From Pontibacter ummariensis (GTDB lineage: Bacteria > Bacteroidota > Bacteroidia > Cytophagales > Hymenobacteraceae): a stretch of 64,000 nucleotides of DNA. Below the pieces are notes generated by a model. The model saw only the letters and a list, made by a program, of their open reading frames with translations, searched no databases and had not been told where the DNA came from. Where the stretch lies: positions 116,132-180,131 of the forward strand of contig NZ_FZOQ01000014.1 in the NCBI RefSeq assembly GCF_900188175.1, written 5' to 3'. A program made the translations under genes and the position numbers. Shown piece by piece: positions 50,033-60,000 of this stretch (the first letter of the stretch is position 1; each line of letters opens with the position of its first letter).

Positions 50033-51181
50033 TTACTCTATCATTTCGGTTACGGCATCCAGCATCGCCAGCACCTCCCCTGGATGCTCGCCTACACGCT
50101 CCCCCCGCTGCTTCCCCAAGCGCACGATAATCAGGTCTTCCTCTGGCACTACGATAACGTACTGCCCTAAAATGCCTCTGGCGTAAAAGACGTTTTGGCC
50201 TCTATAATCGGGCAGCAACCACCATTGGTACCCGTAGAAATCCACTTCCTCTCCGTCCGACTCTTTTACTAAGCCACTGGGCGTAAGTGAGACCTCCACG
50301 TAGGCTGGCGGCACAATAGTGTCCCCATTCCAAATGCCGTGCTGCAGATACAGTTTTCCTAACCGGGCAAAGTCGCGTGCGTTGGAGAAAAAACAGCAAT
50401 AAGCTTTCTCGATTCCATCAGGCCGGTCTACGCTCCACTCCGCATCATGAACAGCCCCCAGCGGCTTCCAAAGCTTTTCTTCAGCATAGGCGCTCAGGCT
50501 CTCGCCGGTGGCAGCCTCCACTACAAAGCCTAGTACCTGTGTGTCGCCACTCTTATAGCTAAACTCTTTTCCGGGCTCTTCCACAGCCTCTAACCTACCA
50601 ATTAAGCGCTTCAGGTCTGTACCGTAATAGGCTTCGGTTGTCATCGAGAAAGGGCTGCTGTACGACTCATCCCAATTCAGGCCGGAACTCATCCAAAGCA
50701 AATGCTTAATCTTTATCTTAGCCTTATCGCCTTCTCTGAAATCTGGCAGGAAGTCGCCTACCGGCTGTTCTACGCTCTTGATCTTACCCTCTTTTATTGC
50801 CGCGCCAACCAGCATGCTCACTACGCTTTTGGCCATAGAGAAGGAGTTGCTCAGGGACTCATCGGAGTAGCCATCCCAGTACTGTTCGTAAAGGATAGAG
50901 TCGTCTTTGATAACCAGGAAAGCGACAGACTCTAACTCCTCATGCAGCTGTGCCAGTTCCTGTGGCATCTGCAGCTCATTATAGTTTTCGGCCAAAGGCC
51001 AGGGCTGCGGTACAGCGGGCGCTTCTATTTCGCGCTGCGCAAAGATCTCGTTATCGTCAATATCAGCAAAGTTGTAGAACAGCGCCTTGTACACATAGTC
51101 CTTTTCGAACGTGTGTATCCAAGCCGCTATCAGCCCCAGTACCAGTAATGCTCCGAAGCCAAAGCGTCTGGCTTTCCTCAT
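50033..51181 (-). CDS. Serine hydrolase of the beta-lactamase/penicillin-binding family
   Basis: The 382-residue protein has an N-terminal membrane anchor (ALLVLGLIAAWI) and a class C-like serine hydrolase domain. The nucleophile motif SxxK is SMAK (Ser115-Lys118), and the second motif region is FSYKSGDTQVLG. The family includes esterases, D-aminopeptidases and 6-aminohexanoate hydrolases as well as beta-lactamases, and nothing here points to antibiotic resistance. The domain should face the periplasm. It is the last gene of a minus-strand operon, 9 bases after the 1065-residue protein. Confidence 0.85.
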   Translation of the reverse strand: MRKARRFGFGALLVLGLIAAWIHTFEKDYVYKALFYNFADIDDNEIFAQREIEAPAVPQPWPLAENYNELQMPQELAQLHEELESVAFLVIKDDSILYEQYWDGYSDESLSNSFSMAKSVVSMLVGAAIKEGKIKSVEQPVGDFLPDFREGDKAKIKIKHLLWMSSGLNWDESYSSPFSMTTEAYYGTDLKRLIGRLEAVEEPGKEFSYKSGDTQVLGFVVEAATGESLSAYAEEKLWKPLGAVHDAEWSVDRPDGIEKAYCCFFSNARDFARLGKLYLQHGIWNGDTIVPPAYVEVSLTPSGLVKESDGEEVDFYGYQWWLLPDYRGQNVFYARGILGQYVIVVPEEDLIIVRLGKQRGERVGEHPGEVLAMLDAVTEMIE

Positions 51182-51190
51182 GTTTGTCGT

Positions 51191-54100
51191 TTAGAAGTCG
51201 TAGCCCAGCGTTACGTAGAACTTAGGCCCTGTACGTCTGCTGTCTTCCTCGCCCCAGGCTACGTCTAGCTTGCCGTATACGCCCAACAACGTGGTGCGGG
51301 CACCAAAGCCGTAGCCTACCAGGAAAGGATTGCGGTAGTTCACAACCGTAATCTCGAAGTTGTCGCGCTCCGTCGGACTCACTACGCCTCCAATTACCCG
51401 GGTGTTAATGGAGTTGTTCCCACTGAAAGGGTTGGCCCCGTTGTAGGCGGAGCCTGCATCAGCAAAGGCTGTGAGCTGCAGGTTACGGAAGAAGCCGGAA
51501 GCGATCGGCCCGTTATACAGGTACTGAACAACGGGGATGCGAAGTTCGGCATTGGCCAGCAAGTGGCGGTTACCGCTACGCACGTTATAGTTAAAGCCTC
51601 TTAGTGGCGTTACATACTCCAGGTAGAACAGGTCGGCTGGCGATGCTATTTCCACGTCATTCAGTTCAGCATCATCGGCCTCGTCAGCTAACAGCCAGTT
51701 ATCCATCCCCCCTATCAGGAACTGCTTTTTTGAGTTGCCAAAGAAAGCACCATAGCTGATGCGGGTAGCCAGGATTATTTCGCGGTGTATTTTCAGGTAA
51801 TTTCTGAAGTCAACGTAAAACTTGCTGAAGTTACCCGCCGATCCCTCAAAGCCTTTTAATGAGAGTAATCCGGCTCTGAAACGCGTTCCTTCCAGTTGGT
51901 TGATGCCTGTTGTCACGCTGTTGTCATACACTAACTCCACGTTACCGCCGTAGAAGCTTGCCACCGTGTCCGGGATAAAGAAGTCGTTGATGTAAGTGAA
52001 GCGGGTCGTGACAAACTTTGGCATAGCGCGAATACTAGTGCTATGGGTGAACGGGTACACCAGCACAGGGCTTAACTCGTTTTTCGTGAAGCGCACCACA
52101 GATCCCGGAGCATTCAGCAGGCTGCCGAGCAGTGTCTGCCGCTCGAACTGCAGCCCCATGTCTACCCTACTTTTCAGGTTCATGTACTCTGCCCAGAAGT
52201 TGCTAGTCTCAAAGTTTGTATGCACAAAAGCTTTGCCCTGTATCTGGTGGTTCTCGAAGAGGTCAGTCATGCTTACCCCCGCCACGATGCCAAAGCCCAG
52301 TAAAGGGTCTGCCTCTACAGAGGTCATGATTTCCTCCACGCTAAAGCGCAGGTCGTAATCCAGTGGGCCCAACACCTGTATAGAACTGGCATCGGCCCTA
52401 CGGGTAGCGGCAGGCACTTTCGGGGTCGCCTCCTGCTCTGCTATTCCCTCGTCAGAGAACTCGTAGTTCTCTATGTCAACCTCCCCTTCTTTTCGGGCGG
52501 GCTTCCTGTTTGTTTTCTTCGTCTCGTTCTGCAGGAGTTTTCTGCTGTTGTTAACGGCCGCCTGCGTTGTTCGGGCACGTGTCTCTAAAATAATCTGGCG
52601 CGATGTCTTAGGAAGCGTACTTAAGGTGGTCGGCGTGAAGTTTGGCAGCAAATACACGAAGTTGTATGATGCATCCTTTGCCACTAGTGCCAGCACATTA
52701 GCCGAGGGCACATAATCATAAAACTCTATGCCCTGCGCAAAATTTGTAAGCGGCACGCTGGCCCCGGTGCTAAGATCATAGCGGTAAAGGCTCCGGATAC
52801 CGCTTTCTTCACTGAGGTAAACAAAGTTACCGTCTTCCGTCGCCCTTGGCATCAGTTCACTCGCAATAGACTCAGTTAGCTGGCGCAAGTTTACATTAGG
52901 TCCCTCCTCCTGCAACAGGAAGATATCATAGTTGTTGACAATGCTGCTAAAAGCTGGGGCCTCTGTCCCGACGGTATCTAACCACCTGTTAGAACTAAAG
53001 ACAATTCCCCCCTGGTCCTTCAAAAAGGCGGGCTGTATATCATCAAAGATATCATTCGTCAGCTGCTTTTGCAGGCGGCCGTTGGCACGAAGCAGGAACA
53101 GGTCCGACTGCCCGTCGCGCACGGCACTAACCACAATGTTCTGCCCGTCCTCGGAGTAACTCATGCTATGCACCTCATCGAAATCCGGCAGCACAGCGGC
53201 GGCTGTAGACAGGTTCTCATAGAATGGAATAAACGAGTAGTTATCCAGCGCATCTACCTGCCGTAGCATCATTTTCCCGCGCCGGGATTCGATAAAGCCC
53301 AGCTGGCTGTTCGACCTCCAGGCAAGGGCCGGCATTACGTAGTCTATCTGCTGGTCCAGGTTCTTGTAACCTGCACGCCACACGACCCAGTCTTTCTTGC
53401 GGCGCACATCCTGTACAAAGATCTTGTAGATGCCATTGTCGTTTTTTACATAAGCTAACAGGGTACCCGCCGGGTTAAGCACCGCTTGCCCATAGTAGTG
53501 ATTTTCTTTATTCCGCTTAAAGAGCTTAGCCTCTTCCGGTAAAGAAGTGAGCGGGTTAGACTCACTGTTGTTAATCTGTACATAGTAATTGTACCAATCC
53601 TGCAAAAAGCGCTTGTACGGGATGTTCAGACTGCTGGTAATGCCGATCTCCACGTCGCGGGTAATGCGGGTCAGGTTCAGAATGTTTTGGATAGCGGTAT
53701 AGCCATAACGCTCTGCGATGTAGTTCCACACGGACTGGCCGGTAAGTTCCGGGTTTCTGGCAAACAGCTTCTCCAGGCGCGGTCTGTCCTCATCCAGCAG
53801 CATGTCGCGCATGTAATTGTCCATGCGAATGCTCCAGCCTTCTGCCGTGTATGCTGCCGCGCCACTTACAAACCACTCTGGCAGGCGCAGCAAGTAGCTG
53901 CTTTGCAAGGCCTCTTTCAGGCTGCCCCCGTACATCATGTCGTTCAGCAGGAGTTTTGTCAGCTCATAACTCAGGTCGCGCTTAAACTCCGTTTGGGTCC
54001 CCTCAAAAGCAAGCTCTATCTTGTTTTTCATGAAGAGGGTCTCGCCACCTGTCTGATACAAGTCGTTGTTCAGCCCGATGTTGCTCTGCAGCAGTTCTGT

Positions 54101-54388
54101 AGGGGAGTTATACAGAATCAGGGTAATTTTGGAGTAGGGGTAATACCCGATAAGGCTGGTAACACGCTTTAACTCCTTCTCGGCATAAACAGCCGCCCGG
54201 TAGGCTTCCTCCTGCCCTCCCCGGTTAAAGTAAACGTTAAAGTTCTGAGTAGCATAGTATTTCCAGTCGAAACTCTTGTACTGGATACGACTCTTGCCGA
54301 AATTCTCCCGGTTTGGCTGCGCCTGCAGGGCAGTACCCCACAGTGAGCAAGATAAAAACAGCAACAAAAGCCTTGTAGAAAAACGCAT
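51191..54388 (-). CDS. Large secreted protein: peptidase-MA-like domain, TolB-like propeller, outer-membrane barrel
   Basis: The 1065-residue protein starts MRFSTRLLLLFLSCSLWG with a signal peptide ending LQA (Gln at +1). Residues about 30-280 resemble a peptidase MA-like (gluzincin) region, but the expected HExxH reads YELTK, so catalysis is unlikely. Residues about 300-600 carry TolB/WD40-like PD40 repeats (SEDGQNIVVSAVRDG, LFLLRANGRL). The C-terminal 350-400 residues form BamA/TamA-like barrel strands ending TLGYDF. It may be an outer-membrane assembly or surface protein; the function is unknown. The frame extends to 54457, but only the ATG at 54388 gives a signal peptide. It follows the FAD oxidoreductase gene after 4 bases. 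Confidence 0.8.
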   Translation of the reverse strand: MRFSTRLLLLFLSCSLWGTALQAQPNRENFGKSRIQYKSFDWKYYATQNFNVYFNRGGQEEAYRAAVYAEKELKRVTSLIGYYPYSKITLILYNSPTELLQSNIGLNNDLYQTGGETLFMKNKIELAFEGTQTEFKRDLSYELTKLLLNDMMYGGSLKEALQSSYLLRLPEWFVSGAAAYTAEGWSIRMDNYMRDMLLDEDRPRLEKLFARNPELTGQSVWNYIAERYGYTAIQNILNLTRITRDVEIGITSSLNIPYKRFLQDWYNYYVQINNSESNPLTSLPEEAKLFKRNKENHYYGQAVLNPAGTLLAYVKNDNGIYKIFVQDVRRKKDWVVWRAGYKNLDQQIDYVMPALAWRSNSQLGFIESRRGKMMLRQVDALDNYSFIPFYENLSTAAAVLPDFDEVHSMSYSEDGQNIVVSAVRDGQSDLFLLRANGRLQKQLTNDIFDDIQPAFLKDQGGIVFSSNRWLDTVGTEAPAFSSIVNNYDIFLLQEEGPNVNLRQLTESIASELMPRATEDGNFVYLSEESGIRSLYRYDLSTGASVPLTNFAQGIEFYDYVPSANVLALVAKDASYNFVYLLPNFTPTTLSTLPKTSRQIILETRARTTQAAVNNSRKLLQNETKKTNRKPARKEGEVDIENYEFSDEGIAEQEATPKVPAATRRADASSIQVLGPLDYDLRFSVEEIMTSVEADPLLGFGIVAGVSMTDLFENHQIQGKAFVHTNFETSNFWAEYMNLKSRVDMGLQFERQTLLGSLLNAPGSVVRFTKNELSPVLVYPFTHSTSIRAMPKFVTTRFTYINDFFIPDTVASFYGGNVELVYDNSVTTGINQLEGTRFRAGLLSLKGFEGSAGNFSKFYVDFRNYLKIHREIILATRISYGAFFGNSKKQFLIGGMDNWLLADEADDAELNDVEIASPADLFYLEYVTPLRGFNYNVRSGNRHLLANAELRIPVVQYLYNGPIASGFFRNLQLTAFADAGSAYNGANPFSGNNSINTRVIGGVVSPTERDNFEITVVNYRNPFLVGYGFGARTTLLGVYGKLDVAWGEEDSRRTGPKFYVTLGYDF

Positions 54389-54392
54389 GCGC

Positions 54393-55487
54393 TTAGGGTT
54401 GATGGTTATTGTGGTAATGTATGTAGTCGTAATATAACGAAATATATCGTGAAACATGTACGTCGGGCATCACTTCACCGTGTCCTGTTAAGGCAGCCGC
54501 CAGCTGTTTTGCCAAGAAAGGCGCCATAAGCACTCCCTTAGATCCCATACCGTTAAACACGCTCAGTTGTGGGTGCTGCGGATGCCTGCCCACCAGCGGA
54601 CGCCGGTCCCGAACAGCGGGTCTGATTCCCGCCCAATGGTTTACTACGTGAAAGCCTTGAGAGGTGATCTGACGGAAGCGCTCTTTCAGTTCCTGCTCCC
54701 CTTGCTCGCTTGGCTGTTCGTTGGGGTGCCGCCAGTCGTAGGTAGCCCCTATCTTAAACCTACCTTCTTCTACCGGAACAACGTAAACAGCTTTATTATA
54801 GATACATTCAGGATTAAAATTATCTTGGGTCTGCACTTCCAGTACCTCTCCCTTGGTAGGCTGTATGGGTAGCCATTTAAAGTAGGGATTGTTGATAACC
54901 TGAAAGCCCTCACAAAAGACCAATTGGCTGGCTGCTACCTCCTTGTACCGTACGCCCTGCTCCGTTAGCTGCAGTGCGTCTGCCTCAAAGCGTTCAGGCA
55001 ATAGCAGCCCTTGTTCCAGGAGCTCTGCTGTGAGCAGGTCCAGCATCTGGGCTACCTGCAGGTAACCACCTCTGCCGATCATGATGCCTCCGAACGGGTC
55101 CTGTACCGTAGGCTGATTCAGGCTCTGCGTGTAGGTAGCCTGGATGTAGTCGTTCCACTCCTGCCCGGCGCTTTTAGCCATCCAGGTATTCTGCTCTTCG
55201 ATGGAGGAGAAGATTTTATAGATTGGTTTATGGACGAAAAGCTGCCGCCCGAAGTGCGCTTCCAACTCGTCGTAAAGTGCGTCAGCGGCAGGGATAAAAG
55301 TATCTGCCAGCCAGGACTTGGCAAAGCGCTTGCCCGCAATGGGGTTCAGCAGGCCTGCCGCTACCCGGGAAGCGCCGCTTGCCCTGGGCTCATCTATCAC
55401 CAGTACCCTTTGTCCCTGTTGCCTCAGCGTATAACTTAAAATGGCCCCAGCCAGGCCATGCCCTACAACTATAAAATCATATTTCAT
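54393..55487 (-). CDS. FAD-dependent oxidoreductase of the DAO family
   Basis: The 364-residue protein starts with the dinucleotide-binding motif FIVVGHGLAGAILSY (GxGxxG) followed by VLVIDEP. The C-terminal AGIRPAVRDRRPLVG and FNGMGSKGVLMAP are typical of the DAO superfamily (glycine oxidase, D-amino-acid dehydrogenase, the C-terminal half of MnmC). It would oxidise an amine of an amino acid or related compound. No MnmC methyltransferase domain is fused here. It is the first gene of the three-gene minus operon 55487-50033. Confidence 0.88.
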   Translation of the reverse strand: MKYDFIVVGHGLAGAILSYTLRQQGQRVLVIDEPRASGASRVAAGLLNPIAGKRFAKSWLADTFIPAADALYDELEAHFGRQLFVHKPIYKIFSSIEEQNTWMAKSAGQEWNDYIQATYTQSLNQPTVQDPFGGIMIGRGGYLQVAQMLDLLTAELLEQGLLLPERFEADALQLTEQGVRYKEVAASQLVFCEGFQVINNPYFKWLPIQPTKGEVLEVQTQDNFNPECIYNKAVYVVPVEEGRFKIGATYDWRHPNEQPSEQGEQELKERFRQITSQGFHVVNHWAGIRPAVRDRRPLVGRHPQHPQLSVFNGMGSKGVLMAPFLAKQLAAALTGHGEVMPDVHVSRYISLYYDYIHYHNNHQP

Positions 55488-55567
55488 ACAGGCAAGTTAC
55501 GAGATGTCCTGCTGAAATTAGTAACTTTGAAGCCGATTTTGTACTTACCACACAAGCAGAGAAAGCC

Positions 55568-56203
55568 ATGAAAGTAACCTGCCTTACCTTTAACCCCTTT
55601 CAGGAAAACACCTACCTGCTACACGATGAAACCAAGGAGTGCGTGGTGGTAGACCCGGGCTGCTACGAACAGCATGAGCGTGAACAACTGAAGAAGTTTA
55701 TTGAGGATAATAGCCTTCAGGTGGTGCGCCTGCTAAATACCCACTGCCATATCGACCACGTGCTCGGCAATAAGTTTGTAGCCGATACCTATGGTGTGGG
55801 GCTCGAAATTCATCCTGACGATGAACAGGTACTACGCGCCGTGCCGTCTTATGCTGGGAATTATGGCTTTCCGCAGTATGCCGAGCAATTGCCGGCCAGC
55901 TACCTGAAAGAAGGCGAAGTAGTGAAGTTCGGGAAGACAGCGCTGCAGGTACTCTTTACGCCTGGCCATGCGCCCGGCCATGTGGTGTTTTACAATGAGC
56001 CCGAGCAAACCGTGATCGGCGGCGACGTGCTCTTCCAGGGTAGCATTGGCCGGACAGACCTGCCAGGTGGCGACTTCAACACGCTTATCTCCAGCATCAA
56101 AACAAAGCTATTTACCTTGCCTGATGAAGTAACTGTTTACCCGGGTCATGGCCCGGAAACGACGGTCGGGTATGAGAAGAAATATAACCCCTTTCTGCGG
56201 TAG
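55568..56203 (+). CDS. Metallo-beta-lactamase-fold hydrolase (glyoxalase II-like)
   Basis: The 211-residue protein has LTFNPFQENTYLL at the start and the zinc motif LNTHCHIDHVLGN. Later ligands lie in FTPGHAPGHVVFY, VIGGDVLFQGSIGRTDL and VYPGHGPETTV. This is the glyoxalase II/YcbL-like subgroup, which hydrolyses thioesters such as S-lactoylglutathione or related small molecules. The size is that of the short YcbL type without the C-terminal glyoxalase helix domain. It is 23 bases before pssA and probably cotranscribed. Confidence 0.9.
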   Translation: MKVTCLTFNPFQENTYLLHDETKECVVVDPGCYEQHEREQLKKFIEDNSLQVVRLLNTHCHIDHVLGNKFVADTYGVGLEIHPDDEQVLRAVPSYAGNYGFPQYAEQLPASYLKEGEVVKFGKTALQVLFTPGHAPGHVVFYNEPEQTVIGGDVLFQGSIGRTDLPGGDFNTLISSIKTKLFTLPDEVTVYPGHGPETTVGYEKKYNPFLR

Positions 56204-56226
56204 CCCTTATTACCGCAGCCTGCAAC

Positions 56227-56934
56227 ATGAAAAAGCATATCCCTAACGCCATCACCTGCCTTAACCTTTTCTCGGGTTGCCTGGCCCTTTACTTTGCTTT
56301 CCAGGGTAACCTGGTTTACACCGCCTACCTGGTAGGTATCGCCGCTGTGTTCGATTTCCTGGATGGCATGTTGGCCCGCGTACTAAAGGCCTATTGCGAG
56401 ATCGGAAAGCAACTGGACTCGCTGGCTGATATGGTTTCGTTCGGGGTAGTGCCGGGTACGGTGATGTTTATATTGTTTCAGAGAAGCGGTGTTCCTCTGT
56501 TTGGAATATCAGCGGAGCTATTACCTTTCTCTGGCTTCCTTATCACGGTCTTTTCCGCCTTGCGGCTGGCAAAGTTCAACATCGACACCCGCCAGACCAC
56601 TTCCTTTATCGGGCTGCCCACCCCTGCTTGTACTATTTTCGTAGCCTCCCTGCCCCTGATCCTGGAGCACGGGAGCCTGCTGCATTATGAGGTAATCCTG
56701 AACCCTTTGGTCTTGCTCGTGCTTACCTTCTTGTTGTCGTATTTGTTAGTAGCAGAGCTGCCCCTTTTTGCCCTCAAGTTCTCGAACCTAAGTTGGCAGG
56801 ATAACTCGCTTCGGTTTATTTTCCTTGGTTTAGCGGTTATCTTACTGGCCCTGCTTAAGTTCACTGCCATACCATTAGTGATAGTGCTGTACGTACTTTT
56901 ATCTGTCATCAAAAAAACCTCTCACTCATCCTAA
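56227..56934 (+). CDS. pssA: CDP-diacylglycerol--serine O-phosphatidyltransferase
   Basis: The 235-residue membrane enzyme carries the CDP-alcohol phosphotransferase motif DGx2ARx8Gx3Dx3D, in DFLDGMLARVLKA then YCEIGKQLDSLAD. It begins KHIPNAITCLNLFSGCLAL, as usual for type II PssA. It makes phosphatidylserine from CDP-diacylglycerol and serine, the precursor of phosphatidylethanolamine. Six to eight hydrophobic helices are present. The psd gene is not nearby. Confidence 0.95.
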   Translation: MKKHIPNAITCLNLFSGCLALYFAFQGNLVYTAYLVGIAAVFDFLDGMLARVLKAYCEIGKQLDSLADMVSFGVVPGTVMFILFQRSGVPLFGISAELLPFSGFLITVFSALRLAKFNIDTRQTTSFIGLPTPACTIFVASLPLILEHGSLLHYEVILNPLVLLVLTFLLSYLLVAELPLFALKFSNLSWQDNSLRFIFLGLAVILLALLKFTAIPLVIVLYVLLSVIKKTSHSS

Positions 56935-57017
56935 GGCTACTGGTGCCTGCTTGTGGAATTCTTAACCTTTAAATTAACGCAGGTATAAAAGCTTACAGAA
57001 ACACAATATTTTAGCTG

Positions 57018-57025
57018 TATCTTTG
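57018..57025 (+). promoter_or_regulatory. -7 box of the porU promoter
   Basis: TATCTTTG fits TAnnTTTG. Transcription should start near 57032, just before the hairpin at 57042-57074. The -33 element is weak. Confidence 0.5.
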
Positions 57026-57041
57026 TTAAGATATAAGGGAT

Positions 57042-57080
57042 GCTGCCTGCCTTGCCCACGCAAAAGCAGGCAGCTTTTTC
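57042..57080 (+). terminator. Terminator-like hairpin in the porU leader
   Basis: GCTGCCTGC (57042-57050) pairs with GCAGGCAGC (57066-57074), followed by TTTTTC. It may attenuate porU or end the pssA transcript. It also makes the in-frame ATG at 57040 an unlikely start. Confidence 0.65.
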
Positions 57081-57099
57081 ATTCAAGCGTGTTGATCAT

Positions 57100-60000
57100 A
57101 TGATGTGGCCTTACCGACTGGTTTATGTTTGCGCACTTTTGCTGCTAAGCTTACAGATAACAGAGGTAACAGCCCAAAGTGAAACTCCCGGTACTGTTAC
57201 ACTACAGTGGCAGACCCAGGCAACGGCACTCCCAACACTTCATCCTTCCGGCAAAGTCCCCTCCTTTACCGGTGCCTCAGTAAACCCCACGGAGGGTGTT
57301 CCCTATTACCGCCTGCAGATAGCAGGTAACATCTCTGGCTTTCAATTATTGAATGCAACGTATCAGCCTTTTACGCAGGCAGAACAGCAGTTATTTGGCA
57401 AACATCCCTTTGCCACTGTGGCAGCGGTAGAAGTAAATTATGCGGCTCAGAACAAGTTGCCTGTTAGTCTCGTGTCTGTGCTCCCCATCAGGCGCAACCC
57501 AGGCACGCAGCAACTGGAAAAGCTGGTAAGTTTTCGCTACTCTTACTCCTCAGAGAACATCACCGGTTCTAACACTACCTTTGCCCACACAGCCAAAGGC
57601 AATAGCTTTACCGCTAGCTCTGTGCTCAGCACAGGAGAGTGGTACAGGTTAGCAGTTACGTCCTCCGGTGTTCATAAAATAGACAAAGGGGTATTACAGG
57701 CTTTAGGCATTAGCACACAGGGGCTTGATCCCCGAAAAATTCAGGTCTACGGCAACGGCGGCGGGATGCTTCCCCAGCCAAACAGCGCCCCCCGCCCTGA
57801 TGACTTGCAGGAGAACGCTATCTGGGTAAGCGGGGAGGCTGACGGGAAGTTCGATGATGCGGACTTTGTGCTGTTTTATGCCCAGGGGCCACACACCTGG
57901 ACCTATGATGAAGCGCAACAGCAGTTCTCCCATGCCTTTAACATCTACTCCGATACCGCCTACTACTTTCTTCGGATAAATCATACTGCCGGAGCACGAG
58001 TTGCTACCCGGCCACAAGCCACTGGGGCAACACAGCAGATCCGCTCCTACGATGAGCGCGTTTTTTATGAGAAAGACCTGAAGAACATGGTTTACTCGGG
58101 CAGGGAGTGGTACGGAGAAGAGTTCAGCACCTTTACCCCTTCCCAAAGTTTCAGTTTCCCAGCCTCAGAAATTGTGCCTGGTTCTACCGTAAAGCTTACG
58201 GCTTTCCTGATGGGGAACTCCCCCGCCGATTGCTCCTTTACCGTAAAGTTAAACGACCAGGTGCTTGGCTCCCAGTCTGTCCCGAACCGTGGTACTTACA
58301 ACTACCACCCGGAAGGGGTAAACAGCACGAAGACTTATTCTATTAGCCAAGCGGTGTTAGGAAATCCAACAGCATTAAAAGTGGGCCTGGACTTTAGTAC
58401 CGGAGGCAGCTCTACCTCGCTAGGTTACTTAAATTACCTGGAGCTGCACTATGAGCGCTACCTAAAGCTGTATGGCGAACAAACAGCCTTTCGATCTGTG
58501 GCAAGTACAGGCGCACCTGCCAGCACCTTTCTGATAGCAGAGGCTCCTGCCGCTGCCGCTGTTTGGGACGTTACAGACCCGCTACAACCAATGGCACAAC
58601 AGGTAGATGCTTCTGGCGCAGGCCTCCGCTTTAGCGCCCCTACGGATGTACTCCGTGAGTTTGTGGTCTTTCAAGGTAATGCCATCAGCACGAAGGCCAT
58701 TCCTATTGGCAAAGTAGCTAACCAGAACCTGCACAGCACGAATTCAGACGGCGCCCTTGATTTTGTTATCGTAACGCACCCCTCATTTTTAGAGGAGGCC
58801 AGCCGCCTGGCAGCGCACCGCTCCAGGCACAGCAATATGCAAGTGCAGGTAGTAACGACACAGCAGATCTACAACGAGTTTTCTTCCGGAGCGCAGGACG
58901 TTACCGCCATCCGTGATTTTATGCGCATGGTGTACCGCCGCAGCAGTAAGAGCGGGGACCAAGTGCTCTACCTCCTGCTGTTTGGCGATACCTCCTACGA
59001 CTACAAGTACCGCATCCGGAACAACACCAATTTTGTACCAGTGTATCAGTCGCGTCAGTCGTTGCACCCTATCGCCAGCTACTCCTCCGAAGATTACTTT
59101 GGCTTTCTGGACGAGGAAGAAGGCGAATGGGCCGAAAACGCACAGGGCGATCATTTGCTGGACATAGGCATCGGCCGTCTGCCCGCTACAACAAAAGCAG
59201 AGGCTACGACGCTTGTCAACAAGATTATTGCGTACGACAGCCCCAGCCATTTCGGGAACTGGCGTGGCCGAGTCACTTTTGTATCAGATGACGGGGACTA
59301 TAACGAGCACCAAAACGATGCAGAGCACCTGGCCAATTACCTGGAGAGTAGTTTTCCGCATTATAGCCCGAACAAGGTATATCTGGACCTGTACCAGCAG
59401 CAAGCCGTTTCGAACGGGCAGCGAATACCAGAGGCAACCGCTGCTTTGGATAAGGCTGTAGAGCAGGGTTCCCTTATTGTTAACTATACAGGCCACGGCA
59501 ATGAGACCAGTTGGGCAGCAGAACAGGTCCTGACCTTGCCCCAAATCAGCAGCTGGAAGAACAAAGACAAACTTGCTTTTTTTCTTACTGCCACCTGCGA
59601 GTTTGGTCGCTACGATGATCCTAGTCGCAGCTCTGGCGCGGAAACTCTACTGCTCCACCAGGAAGGGGGCGCCATTGGCCTGATCACCACCACGCGACCG
59701 GTTTACTCTAATGGCAACCGTGTGCTTAATCGTAATTTTTACAAGGCTGCCTTCACCCCGCTAAATGGTCGAATGCCCCGCCTGGGCGACCTGGTACTAC
59801 AAACGAAGAATAACAGCATCACGGATAACACGAGCGGCTCTAACGGTGTTAACAACCGTAACTTCACGCTTCTCTGTGATCCCTCGCTGCAACTGGCTTA
59901 CCCATCCTTACAGACCCGCATAAGCAGCTTGAATGGCAAGGAGCCTGCTGCTGATACCCTAAGCGCCCTAAGCAAGGTACACCTGAAAGGGGAAGTACTG

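Noticed and set aside
50033..51181. Beta-lactamase resistance gene
   Set aside because: Only the general SxxK serine-hydrolase fold is visible. The second motif is YKS and the protein is membrane-anchored, so an esterase or peptidase role is at least as likely.
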